A stretch of DNA of 64,000 bases from UBA5109 sp963975155 (lineage in GTDB: Bacteria > Pseudomonadota > Gammaproteobacteria > Pseudomonadales > Pseudohongiellaceae), in NCBI GenBank assembly GCA_963975155.1, contig CAXBFG010000006.1:1-64000 (forward strand), written 5' to 3'. The position numbers were made by a program, and so were the translations under genes. How positions within the stretch are numbered: position 1 is the first letter of the stretch; each line of letters starts with the position of its first letter. Of this stretch, positions 25,697 through 33,597 are shown one piece after another. The notes beneath the pieces are model-generated. The model was not told the origin of the DNA and searched no databases. It saw only the letters and a program-made list of their open reading frames with translations.

Positions 25697-26617
25697 ATGA
25701 TCGATCAGTTTAGACACCGGGCCTGTGGGCTGGATAGCAACTATGAGGCTAAACCCAGAACTCACCATAGCAAAGCACGTCATGCGTTTATCTTTGCGAC
25801 ATTGCTCACAGGGCTTTCTGCCTGCACAGCGCAGCAAGATTCGATGCCAACAGAGTCAGATGTCCCTTCTAATAATCTGAACCTGGCTTATCCGGATTGG
25901 CATGGACAATGGAATCGGGCAGCCGGGAGTTTAAACTGGCCATCAGAAGGCTATGAACAGGCCGGCCCTCCACCCTTGACCGATGAATATATGGCGATAT
26001 GGCAAGGATACACTGCCTTGCAGGAAGCCGGCATTCCTGCCGGTGATCCTCCGTCAACCTGTCTGCCACAGGGCATGCCCCGCATCATGAAAATGACTTA
26101 TCCGATGGAGATTATCGTTACACCCGAAATCACGTACATCCATGCTGAATGGAACAGTCAGTTCCGTCGTATTTATACAGATGGCAGAAGCTGGCCCGAT
26201 TACATACTACCTGCGTTTAATGGTTATTCCATTGGTGAATGGCATGATGAAGACGGTGATGGCATCTTTGATATGCTGAGTGTAGAAACAAGGGCAATAA
26301 AAGGACCCCGCTCCTTTGATTCGCGCGCCGTTCCCTTACATAGCAATGACCAGACGCTTGTACTGGAAGAAATACGTCTGCTTGATACCATGACTATGCA
26401 GAACACCATCACCACCATTGATGATGCCTTGACTGGACCCTGGACAGTAAATCAGGTCTACGAACGCCAACTCGACAATATTATCTGGGCAGAATATGCC
26501 TGTGCAGAAAATAATCGACACCTGAAACTGGGTGATGAATGGTATTTTATTAATGAGGATGGAACTCTATCCCCTACTCGGGTCGGACAACCAGGGCTGG
26601 TGCCTGCTAGCGACTAG
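25697..26617 (+). CDS. Lipoprotein with the DUF6152-associated uncharacterised domain
   Basis: A 306-residue protein from the ATG at 25697 (Shine-Dalgarno AAGGAAATC). The lipobox LLTGLSAC at about residue 37-44 suggests an N-terminally lipidated envelope protein, although the stretch before it is long. The mature part shares its motifs with the C-terminal domain of the 6128-7186 protein: CLPQGMPRIMKMTYPMEIIVTP, RRIYTDGRSWP, GYSIGEWHDEDGDG and a Cys-containing end (AEYACAEN). It lacks the carboxypeptidase-regulatory-like domain of that paralogue. The WEGDTL segment is replaced by an Asp-rich HDEDGDGIFD that could bind calcium. Function unknown. Confidence 0.8.
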   Translation: MIDQFRHRACGLDSNYEAKPRTHHSKARHAFIFATLLTGLSACTAQQDSMPTESDVPSNNLNLAYPDWHGQWNRAAGSLNWPSEGYEQAGPPPLTDEYMAIWQGYTALQEAGIPAGDPPSTCLPQGMPRIMKMTYPMEIIVTPEITYIHAEWNSQFRRIYTDGRSWPDYILPAFNGYSIGEWHDEDGDGIFDMLSVETRAIKGPRSFDSRAVPLHSNDQTLVLEEIRLLDTMTMQNTITTIDDALTGPWTVNQVYERQLDNIIWAEYACAENNRHLKLGDEWYFINEDGTLSPTRVGQPGLVPASD

Positions 26618-26703
26618 AACAATCTCTAATAAGCAGGGATTTGGATTAAAGGTAGTACCTGCTAAAGCCCAAATTTTAAAATTACGGGAGTTATAAACAG
26701 AAT

Positions 26704-27885
26704 ATGAAAACGCAAATCGTCATTATTGGTTCCGGCCCTTCAGGCCTCTTATTAGGTCAGCTGCTGACAAAATCCGGCATCGACAATATTATTCTGGAAA
26801 GATCCACCCCGGAGCATGTACTCGGTCGCATCCGCGCAGGTGTTCTGGAGGAAGGTTTTGTTCAGATGATGCGTGAAGCAGGAGTCTCTGAAAGAATGGA
26901 TCGGGAAGGACTTCCACATGGCGGTTTCCAGATTGCCTTTAACGGAGAAATCAGAAGAGTCGATCTGCATAAGTTCAGTAATGGAAAACAGGTTGTTGTC
27001 TACGGGCAGACAGAGGTGACCAAGGATTTAATGGACGCCCGCCTGGAAACCAAGGCTCAATCCATCTATGAAGTCGAGAATGTTGAGATTCATGATGTTA
27101 AAAAAGATACGCCTTATGTCACCTATGAAAAGGATGGAGCTCAACACCGGATCGATTGCGATTATGTCGCCGGTTGCGATGGCTTCCATGGTGTTTCACG
27201 CCCCACTATTCCTGACAGCATCAGGAAAGAGTATGAAAAAATTTATCCCGTCGGCTGGCTCGGTGTGCTTTCGGACACCCCGCCAATCTCGGAAGAACTG
27301 ATTTACGGCACCAGTGAAAGAGGCTTCCTGCTTTGCAGCATGCGTTCGCATACCCGCAGTCGCTATTATGTCGATGTCAGTCTCGATGAAAAAGTTGAGG
27401 ATTGGTCGGATGAGCGCTTCTGGGATGAATTGAAAAGCCGCCTGCCAGAAGAAGTGGTGGGCGACCTGGTAACCGGTCCTTCTATTGAGAAAAGTATCGC
27501 GCCTTTAAGAAGTTTTGTCACCGAGCCAATGCAATATGGCCGTCTCTTTCTGGTCGGTGACGCGGCTCATATCGTTCCGCCTACCGGTGCAAAAGGCTTA
27601 AACCTTGCAAGCTCCGACGTGAACTATCTGTACCGGATCATGCTTAAGGTTTATAAGGATAATCGTCCTGACGCAATTGACCAGTACTCGGAACTTTGCC
27701 TGCGACGTATCTGGAAGGCAGAGCGCTTCTCATGGTGGATGACATCCATGCTGCATCATTTATCAGATAACGATTTTGAGAAAAAAATTCAGGCAAGTGA
27801 ACTGGATTATTTCACCAGCACCGAAGCTGGCTTAAGAGTCATTTCTGAAAACTATGTCGGCTTACCCTACGAAGAAGTTGAATAA
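26704..27885 (+). CDS. pobA: 4-hydroxybenzoate 3-monooxygenase
   Basis: FAD- and NADPH-dependent hydroxylase forming protocatechuate from 4-hydroxybenzoate, 393 residues, the standard size. The FAD fingerprint GSGPSG is at residues 9-14, the substrate-binding Ser/Arg segment is SHTRSRYYVDV, the second FAD motif is GDAAHIVPPTGAKGLNLA and the C-terminal tyrosine is in ENYVGLPYEEVE. All match the well-studied Pseudomonas enzyme. It feeds the ligABCIJUK operon 18 kb away. No pobR-type regulator is adjacent. A possible Shine-Dalgarno (GGGAG) lies far from the ATG. Confidence 0.96.
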   Translation: MKTQIVIIGSGPSGLLLGQLLTKSGIDNIILERSTPEHVLGRIRAGVLEEGFVQMMREAGVSERMDREGLPHGGFQIAFNGEIRRVDLHKFSNGKQVVVYGQTEVTKDLMDARLETKAQSIYEVENVEIHDVKKDTPYVTYEKDGAQHRIDCDYVAGCDGFHGVSRPTIPDSIRKEYEKIYPVGWLGVLSDTPPISEELIYGTSERGFLLCSMRSHTRSRYYVDVSLDEKVEDWSDERFWDELKSRLPEEVVGDLVTGPSIEKSIAPLRSFVTEPMQYGRLFLVGDAAHIVPPTGAKGLNLASSDVNYLYRIMLKVYKDNRPDAIDQYSELCLRRIWKAERFSWWMTSMLHHLSDNDFEKKIQASELDYFTSTEAGLRVISENYVGLPYEEVE

Positions 27886-27992
27886 AAAATTGTTTGTTGT
27901 TTACCTGTCTTAATGACGTCGGCAGCTTTTTATTTTATTTTTACAATTTTTTAGAGCCTGAGGTCTTTCGGCAGCACTCTCGATAATATTGC

Positions 27993-28375
27993 TCGTGCTT
28001 TATTTTTTTCAGATTGTGTTCAGTCCTGCTGGTGACCTAGCCTTTCGTCGACACGCCAAAATACGTACATCCATGTACAGGCTCGGCTGACGACGTCCCT
28101 GTCGTCAGACGGTCACCGAAAGGCTAGCTCAACATCAGGGCTGTGCGTTTAACAATGTTGAAATTTTCAATAATGCTATGCAAGCCACTGTTCCTGTCAT
28201 GGGAGCCCATTGAGATGTCTTTTTCCTGAATATTTTTCCGATCAAGCGCGAGGACTGTCTGAGGAGCGAAGTGACGAGTTCCGCAGCGCCGGAAAAATAT
28301 TCAGGAAAGATCGAAGGGTGAGCATGACAGAAACGGTGGCTTCTAAACCACAAAAAAATTCAAACTAAAACACTA
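27993..28375 (-). repeat. Full-length dispersed repeat, copy R3 (inverted orientation)
   Basis: About 383 bp, reverse orientation relative to R1. The left terminal motif is at 28359-28375 (reads TAGTGTTTTAGTTTGAA on the minus strand). A decayed right end with AAAGCACGA lies at about 27993-28009. It contains the palindrome-bounded module, with perfect 19-bp arms at 28222-28240 and 28290-28308, and the long hairpin at 28021-28143 whose inner stem is CTAGCCTTTCG/CGAAAGGCTAG. The loop core is nearly identical to R1 and R2. It fills the gap between pobA and hpaI, and an overlapping 72-codon frame is a by-product. Confidence 0.74.
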
Positions 28376-28383
28376 GCAATACT

Positions 28384-29193
28384 TTAATAAGCGCCATTTC
28401 CTGGTTCAGAGTTATTGCCTTTCTCGTCGCTCAGAAAATTTTTGAGCATTGTCGATGCAGCGTCGGCCAGCGCAAGTGTATCCACCCCCAGTGCGATAAA
28501 TTGTGCACCGGCAGCTTCATACGTCGACGCCATTGTTTTAGTGGTTGCCAGGGTTCCAGCGGCTCTGCCTGACTTTTTAATTTTCCCGATTGCATCGGTA
28601 ACCGCATCGATAACTTCCGGATGGGATGGATTGCCCAGATGGCCCATTGAAGCAGCCAGATCTGCCGGACCAATAAACACACCATCGATACCTTCGACCT
28701 TTAAAATATCGTCCAGATTCTCCAACGCAGTAACTGACTCTACCTGGATAAGCAGGCAGAGCTGCTCATCCACTTCAGTAAAATAATTTTCAATCCGGTT
28801 CCAGCGTGCTGCTCGTGCCAGGGCAGTTCCTACCCCTCTGTTGCCTCGTGGCGGATAATGCATGGCGCTTACAAGACGTTCAGCCTGTTGTGCCGACTCT
28901 ACCATTGGTACCAGTATTGTTTGGGCTCCAATATCCAGAACCTGTTTAATCAGGGCAGTTTGACCTTCAACGATTCTGACGACTGGATGCGTGGGTGTAT
29001 TGTCAATCGCTAATAACTGCGACTTTATGCTATGCAGATCATTAGGCGCATGCTCACCATCAATGAGTAACCAGTCATATCCACAGAGACCACAGATTTC
29101 TGCCGATAGAGGACTGCATAAACCCAGCCAGAAACCGTATTGCTGCTTACCTGCTTTAAGGCTTTTTTTGAAGTTGTTGAGCGGTGTTTTCAT
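28384..29193 (-). CDS. hpaI: 4-hydroxy-2-oxoheptanedioate aldolase
   Basis: Class II (metal-dependent) pyruvate aldolase of the HpcH/HpaI family, 269 residues. It cleaves 4-hydroxy-2-oxoheptanedioate to pyruvate and succinate semialdehyde at the end of the homoprotocatechuate pathway. The catalytic His is in LLIDGEHAPND and the active-site Arg in HPVVRIVEGQ. Metal-binding Glu and Asp fall in LIQVESVTAL and FIGPADLAASMG. It is the last gene of the minus-strand hpaE-F-H-I unit, 55 bp past hpaH. Other 2-keto-3-deoxy-sugar aldolases share the fold, but the neighbours support HpaI. Confidence 0.88.
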   Translation of the reverse strand: MKTPLNNFKKSLKAGKQQYGFWLGLCSPLSAEICGLCGYDWLLIDGEHAPNDLHSIKSQLLAIDNTPTHPVVRIVEGQTALIKQVLDIGAQTILVPMVESAQQAERLVSAMHYPPRGNRGVGTALARAARWNRIENYFTEVDEQLCLLIQVESVTALENLDDILKVEGIDGVFIGPADLAASMGHLGNPSHPEVIDAVTDAIGKIKKSGRAAGTLATTKTMASTYEAAGAQFIALGVDTLALADAASTMLKNFLSDEKGNNSEPGNGAY

Positions 29194-29248
29194 AGTCGAC
29201 CTGTATAAATTTCAAATGTACTGAAAGACAGTGCTTTGCAAAAAGTAG

Positions 29249-30058
29249 TTAGTTAAAACGACAGTTGATCTCACCCAGTGGGCCAAAATCACAGCGTATA
29301 AGGTCACCCGCCTTAACAACAATTGGTGAAGTAAAGGAGCCGGACAATATAATCTGGCCAGCCTCCAGAGCAATGCCGTGCGGAGCAAAACGTTTGGCTA
29401 CCCAACAGATACCATTCGCAGGATGATCCATTACCGCTGCAGCCAGTCCGGTTTCCTCAATAACACCATTCTTATATAAAATGGCTCCACTCCAGCGCAT
29501 GTCAATTTCATCAGGATTGAAATGCCTGTCACCGGTAACAATACCTCCATTCGCTGCATTGTCGGCAATGGTATCCATAACCGTTCGTACATAACCTGTA
29601 TCAGGATCAACCCGATAGCTGCGCGCTGCTATAAGCTCGAGGGATGGAACGACATAATCTGTTGCTTCGAGTACATCCTCTATACTGAGGTTTTCCCCAA
29701 ACAATCTTTTTTTCAGAACAAAGGCCAGTTCAACTTCAATTCTAGGATCAATAAAATCACTGGCTTTTATGACCGAGTTATTTTGAAAACTCATGGATTC
29801 CAGCAGTACACCAAAATCCGGCGTATCAATTTTCATCGCCCTTTGCATCACTCTGGATGTCAGGCCTATTTTGTATCCGATAATGCTATCACCGGCGGCT
29901 ATTTTCTTTTGCACCCACGCTGACTGCACTGCATAGGCGTCTTCCATATCCATAGCAGGAAAGCTTGCCGTCAAGGCAGGAATTTGTTGGCGCTGTTTTT
30001 CAGCAGCAAACAGATTATCTGCTGCGCTCTGTATCTGTTCTTGTGTCAGGGTCGGCAC
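29249..30058 (-). CDS. hpaH: 2-oxo-hept-4-ene-1,7-dioate hydratase
   Basis: Hydratase of the FAH-fold 2-hydroxypentadienoate hydratase family, 269 residues. It adds water to 2-oxo-hept-4-ene-1,7-dioate to give the HpaI substrate. Typical segments are IGYKIGLTSRVMQRAMKIDTPDFGVLL, the metal-binding IDPRIEVELAFVL, PSLELIAAR and the C-terminal FTSPIVVKAGDLIRCDFGPLGEI. Translation probably starts at a GTG (30058) after AGGACCAGGACA. It sits between hpaF and hpaI in the expected order. Confidence 0.9.
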   Translation of the reverse strand: MPTLTQEQIQSAADNLFAAEKQRQQIPALTASFPAMDMEDAYAVQSAWVQKKIAAGDSIIGYKIGLTSRVMQRAMKIDTPDFGVLLESMSFQNNSVIKASDFIDPRIEVELAFVLKKRLFGENLSIEDVLEATDYVVPSLELIAARSYRVDPDTGYVRTVMDTIADNAANGGIVTGDRHFNPDEIDMRWSGAILYKNGVIEETGLAAAVMDHPANGICWVAKRFAPHGIALEAGQIILSGSFTSPIVVKAGDLIRCDFGPLGEINCRFN

Positions 30059-30112
30059 TGTCCTGGTCCTTCATTCAATTTTTAATGATTGATACAAGCG
30101 ATTATTACTTTG

Positions 30113-30496
30113 CTATTCCAGAAAATCCTGAATATTGTTTTTATTGAACTTTAATATCGGTTCGAGTTCTTTCATTTCAAATGACAGAGCTACACCTCTT
30201 TGTTCAAAGCTACTGGAAAAATGTTTTTCCAGTACAGAAAAAAACGATCTGGCCGCCAACTCACGCTCTTGCAGACTACGGCCGGCACCCAAAAGTACAC
30301 TCAGGTGCACAAAGATATGTTCGGGATTGCCATCGGCCATACGATAATCGTGGCTGGCATAGGCCCGACTACGTATCCCCTTGTAAGGAAACAAACCGGT
30401 ATCAAGTGCAGCCTGATGAAGATTCGCGAAAAGCGTCTGTACGGCAAGCGTATCCTTGTCAATATTGTCTGAATATTCCAATACAAAATGAGCCAT
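30113..30496 (-). CDS. hpaF: 5-carboxymethyl-2-hydroxymuconate isomerase-like, catalytic Pro replaced by Ala
   Basis: A 127-residue member of the CHMI branch of the tautomerase superfamily, aligned over its full length with HpaF/HpcD: EYSDNID, GIRSRAY, FVHLSVLLGAGRS, VALSFEMKELEP, FNKNNIQ. CHMI normally starts Met-Pro, and the N-terminal proline exposed after Met removal is the catalytic base. Here codon 2 is GCT (Ala), one base from Pro, giving MAHF. The start follows GGAG, and no other upstream start restores a Pro. Activity may therefore be lost or changed, as noted in the findings. Confidence 0.86.
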   Translation of the reverse strand: MAHFVLEYSDNIDKDTLAVQTLFANLHQAALDTGLFPYKGIRSRAYASHDYRMADGNPEHIFVHLSVLLGAGRSLQERELAARSFFSVLEKHFSSSFEQRGVALSFEMKELEPILKFNKNNIQDFLE

Positions 30497-30531
30497 AAGA
30501 ATTATTACTCCTGTCGCGCTGAGCTGCTGTT

Positions 30532-32058
30532 TTATTTACCCAGTTGCGGGATACGATGCGTACCATGAGCCATACAGATATTCTTGGTTTCCATATAGAA
30601 CTCGAAACTGTAATCGCCGCCGTCACGACCAATTCCACTCAATTTAATTCCGCCAAATGGACTCGGTAAATTACGATTGTTTTCAGAATTGATCCACAAC
30701 ATACCCGTTTCGATCTTGTGCGCCAGTCGCATGGACCGGGATTGATCGCTGGTCCAGGCATAGGCAGTCAAGCCATAGGGTGTATCATTGGCAATAGCCA
30801 GGGCCTGCTCTTCCGTATCGAAACTAATTTCTGTCAATACGGGCCCAAAGATTTCTTCCTGTGCAATGCGCATCGAATTATTGGCGCCGGTGAACAAAGT
30901 AGGCTGCACATAGTTTCCATCAGGACTGACCTTATCATCTGTAAAACGTGCGCCACCCACTGCAATAGTTGCCCCTTCATCTTTAGCTGAATCCATATAA
31001 CTCATGACTTTTTCGCAATGAGTGGAATGAATCAGCGGACCAACTTCAGTATCAGGATCCAGTGGATGACCGACCCGCAAATTACTGACCCGGGTTTTGA
31101 GCGCCTCAAGAAAGCGCTCGCGAATTCCCGATTGAACAAGCAAGCGACTACTGGAAGTACAACGCTGCCCATTTAAACTGTAAATCATGAATACGACGGC
31201 ATCCAGGGCTCTTTCAAAATCCGCATCATCAAAGACAAGTACAGGGTTCTTGCCACCCAATTCCAGATGCAGACGTTTTAAGCTTGCAGCACCCTGATTC
31301 ATAATGTGCACGCCCGTCTGGGTTTCTCCCACAAAGGCAATAGCTTTAATGGCAGGATGTTCGGTAAGGCTTTTGCCGACGGTTTCTCCGAAGCCATTGA
31401 CCATGTTCCAGACACCATCCGGAATACCTGCGTCTTTACTTATTTCGGCCAGTATCTTGGCTGTCAGCGGACTAAATTCCGCAGGTTTATGCACAATTGT
31501 GCATCCTGCTGCCAAGGCCGGTGCTATTTTCCAGGTTGACAACATAAACGGTGTATTCCAGGGGGTAATAACGGCAACCGGGCCAATAGCCGTGCGCAGG
31601 GTAATATTGGTGTGTTCAGGCTGGAACAAAGACTGACCATTGCTTGCTTCCGGGGCCTTTTCCGCAAAAAAGCGAAAATTGGCCGCACCACGTACAGCAG
31701 CCTGCTTCATAAAGCGGATGGCCTGACCACAATCACTACTCTCTACCAGGGCGATTTCTTCTGATCTTTCCACTAACAGGTCTGCAAAGCGGTTAAGAAT
31801 TTTTTTTCTTTCCGCACCAGGCGTATCACGCCAGGCCGGAAATGCTGCCTGGGCCGCCAGACAGGCAAGATCAACATCGGCAGCATTGCCTGAAGCTATT
31901 TTACCCAGGCTGGCATTATCAATCGGACTTAAATTATCAAAGCTTTCTATACCCTGGGCGGAAGTCCATTGGCCATTAATAAAATGCGTCGTAGTATTAG
32001 CTGCAAAGCGCTCTAAATAGGCACTGGCTAGCTTCTTGTTGGCATCTAATTCAGACAT
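30532..32058 (-). CDS. hpaE: 5-carboxymethyl-2-hydroxymuconate semialdehyde dehydrogenase
   Basis: NAD-dependent aldehyde dehydrogenase, 508 residues. It oxidises the ring-cleavage product of homoprotocatechuate. Motifs are VITPWNTPFMLSTWKIAPAL (cofactor binding), the catalytic Glu in LELGGKNPV and the catalytic Cys in NGQRCTSSSR near residue 300. The C-terminal PSPFGGIKLSGIGRDGG is typical of the HpaE/HpcC group. It is the first gene of the minus-strand operon, with the site GGAGAATGCA. It diverges from the FAH-hpaR unit, so both probably share HpaR control. Confidence 0.9.
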   Translation of the reverse strand: MSELDANKKLASAYLERFAANTTTHFINGQWTSAQGIESFDNLSPIDNASLGKIASGNAADVDLACLAAQAAFPAWRDTPGAERKKILNRFADLLVERSEEIALVESSDCGQAIRFMKQAAVRGAANFRFFAEKAPEASNGQSLFQPEHTNITLRTAIGPVAVITPWNTPFMLSTWKIAPALAAGCTIVHKPAEFSPLTAKILAEISKDAGIPDGVWNMVNGFGETVGKSLTEHPAIKAIAFVGETQTGVHIMNQGAASLKRLHLELGGKNPVLVFDDADFERALDAVVFMIYSLNGQRCTSSSRLLVQSGIRERFLEALKTRVSNLRVGHPLDPDTEVGPLIHSTHCEKVMSYMDSAKDEGATIAVGGARFTDDKVSPDGNYVQPTLFTGANNSMRIAQEEIFGPVLTEISFDTEEQALAIANDTPYGLTAYAWTSDQSRSMRLAHKIETGMLWINSENNRNLPSPFGGIKLSGIGRDGGDYSFEFYMETKNICMAHGTHRIPQLGK

Positions 32059-32163
32059 TGCATTCTCCGATAGCTAAAGCGATAAACATAACGTGTTAAG
32101 TATTTTATGTCAATTTTATCTAAAATAAAGCTTAAATTAGCATTTTTAAGCGGAATTTAAAGG

Positions 32164-32192
32164 TTTACAATTTAACTTGTTAATTATATTCT
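32164..32192 (+). promoter_or_regulatory. Putative promoter and HpaR operator in the hpaE/FAH divergent region
   Basis: TTTACA (32164-32169), 17 bp, then TATTCT (32187-32192) makes a plausible sigma-70 promoter for the FAH-hpaR unit. A perfect palindrome TTAAC-TT-GTTAA (32172-32183) fills the spacer, where MarR-family HpaR would repress. A near-identical TTAACTTGTTTA occurs at 43600-43611 upstream of the acyl-CoA dehydrogenase gene. Assignment to HpaR is inference from position. Confidence 0.6.
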
Positions 32193-32236
32193 AGCTCTCA
32201 ATAAATATCGTCCAATTGTATACCAAGAGGCAGATA

Positions 32237-33097
32237 ATGCGATTTATAAGTTATGTAAACTCGGGAAAGAGTAGTTGGGGTGCCGTAGTTGCAGGAACGA
32301 CTGGAGATGCTGTTGTAGACCTGAGCCACCTTGCTCCAAGCCTGAAAGCCGCCATTGAAGGCGATTTATTAAACTCCCTTGAGTTAGGAAATGCGCCTGC
32401 AATACCCCTGCAAGGGCTTACCCTGCTCCCTCCGATTACAGCGCCGGGCAAAATTCTCTGTATTGGCGTCAATTACGCCAACCGCAATGCCGAATATAAA
32501 GATGGTTCTGAAGCACCTGCAAACCCCAGCGTTTTTATCCGTTTTGCTGATTCCTTTACAGGTCATGACCAGCCTCTGTTACGCCCGCCAGAATCCGAGC
32601 AATTGGACTATGAAGGTGAAATTGTCGTCATCATTGGCAAGAGTGGCCGTCGTATTAAAAAGCAAAATGCCTACCAGCATATTGCCGGCCTGACCATTAT
32701 GAATGAAGGCACCATCAGGGACTGGGTGCGACATGCCAAATTCAATGTCACGCAGGGTAAGAACTTTTTTCATTCCGGCGCACAAGGCCCCTGGATGGTC
32801 AGTGCCGATGAATTCACGGCAGAAAATTATGAAAACATGCGGATTTGTACGCGAGTTAACGGTGAAACCCGTCAGGATGATACAACTGCAAGCATGATGT
32901 TCCCGATAGCTTTTATTATCGAATACCTCTCAACCTTTACTGAATTAAAACCCGGCGATGTGATTGCCACAGGCACGCCAAATGGTGCGGGTGCCCGCTT
33001 TGATCCACCCAAATATTTAAAGCCGGGCGACACGGTTGAAGTTGAAGTTGAAGGTATTGGAATTCTTAAAAACAGCGTGGCGGATGAGCAAATCTAA
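32237..33097 (+). CDS. Fumarylacetoacetate hydrolase family protein (HpaG-type or related)
   Basis: A 286-residue FAH-fold enzyme from the ATG at 32237 (site AAGAGG); a TTG start 21 bp upstream is less likely. Metal ligands fall in LDYEGEIVVIIGKSGRRI and in the following Asp-containing segment; the family end ATGTPNGAGARFDPPKYLKPGDTVEVEVEGIG is complete. In the hpa pathway a related enzyme (HpaG) isomerises and decarboxylates the tricarboxylic intermediate, usually as a two-domain or two-gene form. Only one single-domain copy is present here, so it may be a hydrolase or decarboxylase with another substrate. The hpaR start follows its stop directly with no gap. Confidence 0.78.
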   Translation: MRFISYVNSGKSSWGAVVAGTTGDAVVDLSHLAPSLKAAIEGDLLNSLELGNAPAIPLQGLTLLPPITAPGKILCIGVNYANRNAEYKDGSEAPANPSVFIRFADSFTGHDQPLLRPPESEQLDYEGEIVVIIGKSGRRIKKQNAYQHIAGLTIMNEGTIRDWVRHAKFNVTQGKNFFHSGAQGPWMVSADEFTAENYENMRICTRVNGETRQDDTTASMMFPIAFIIEYLSTFTELKPGDVIATGTPNGAGARFDPPKYLKPGDTVEVEVEGIGILKNSVADEQI

Positions 33098-33595
33098 ATG
33101 CCAATAAGAGAATTCAGACGCTCTTTACCCATGTCCCTCTTGCGTGCAAGAGAGGCTGTGATGAAAAATTTCACCCCGCATCTTCGCCAGCACGATATCT
33201 CGACACAACAATGGCGTGTGTTAAGAGCACTCTTTGATGCCATAGATTCAGACAATCCCGAAGTGGAAATGACAGCTTTATCCGAGCAGTGCTTTTTATT
33301 GTTACCCAGTCTGTCCAGAATTATTCAAAACCTGGAGAAAAGAAAACTGGTGGAGCGGAGAATATCCGACAAGGATCAGCGTCGCTCCATGATAAGCCTG
33401 AGTAAGTCAGGTATAAAACTGGTCGATTTGATGGCTCCACAATCAGAAGCGCGCTATGCACATATAACCGAAGTCTTTGGTTACGGAAAGCTGGAATTGC
33501 TTTACGAATTACTGGAAGAGCTTACAGATAAATTAACAGTGACCGAGTATGAAATAAGTGATGAAGAACAAAGCTTACCCGGAGTGAAAGCTTAA
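33098..33595 (+). CDS. hpaR: MarR-family regulator, HpaR-like
   Basis: A 165-residue winged-helix repressor. Core segments are PMSLLRAREAVMKNFTPHLR, ISTQQWRVLRALF, LSEQCFLLLPSLSRIIQNLEKR and the wing RRISDKDQRRSMISLSKSG, close in layout to HpaR, the repressor of homoprotocatechuate operons. It starts on the base after the FAH stop and ends 2 bp before the TPP enzyme start, so the three genes are translationally coupled. It likely binds the TTAACTTGTTAA palindrome in the divergent region and responds to a hydroxyphenylacetate-like acid. Confidence 0.87.
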   Translation: MPIREFRRSLPMSLLRAREAVMKNFTPHLRQHDISTQQWRVLRALFDAIDSDNPEVEMTALSEQCFLLLPSLSRIIQNLEKRKLVERRISDKDQRRSMISLSKSGIKLVDLMAPQSEARYAHITEVFGYGKLELLYELLEELTDKLTVTEYEISDEEQSLPGVKA

Positions 33596-33597
33596 AT

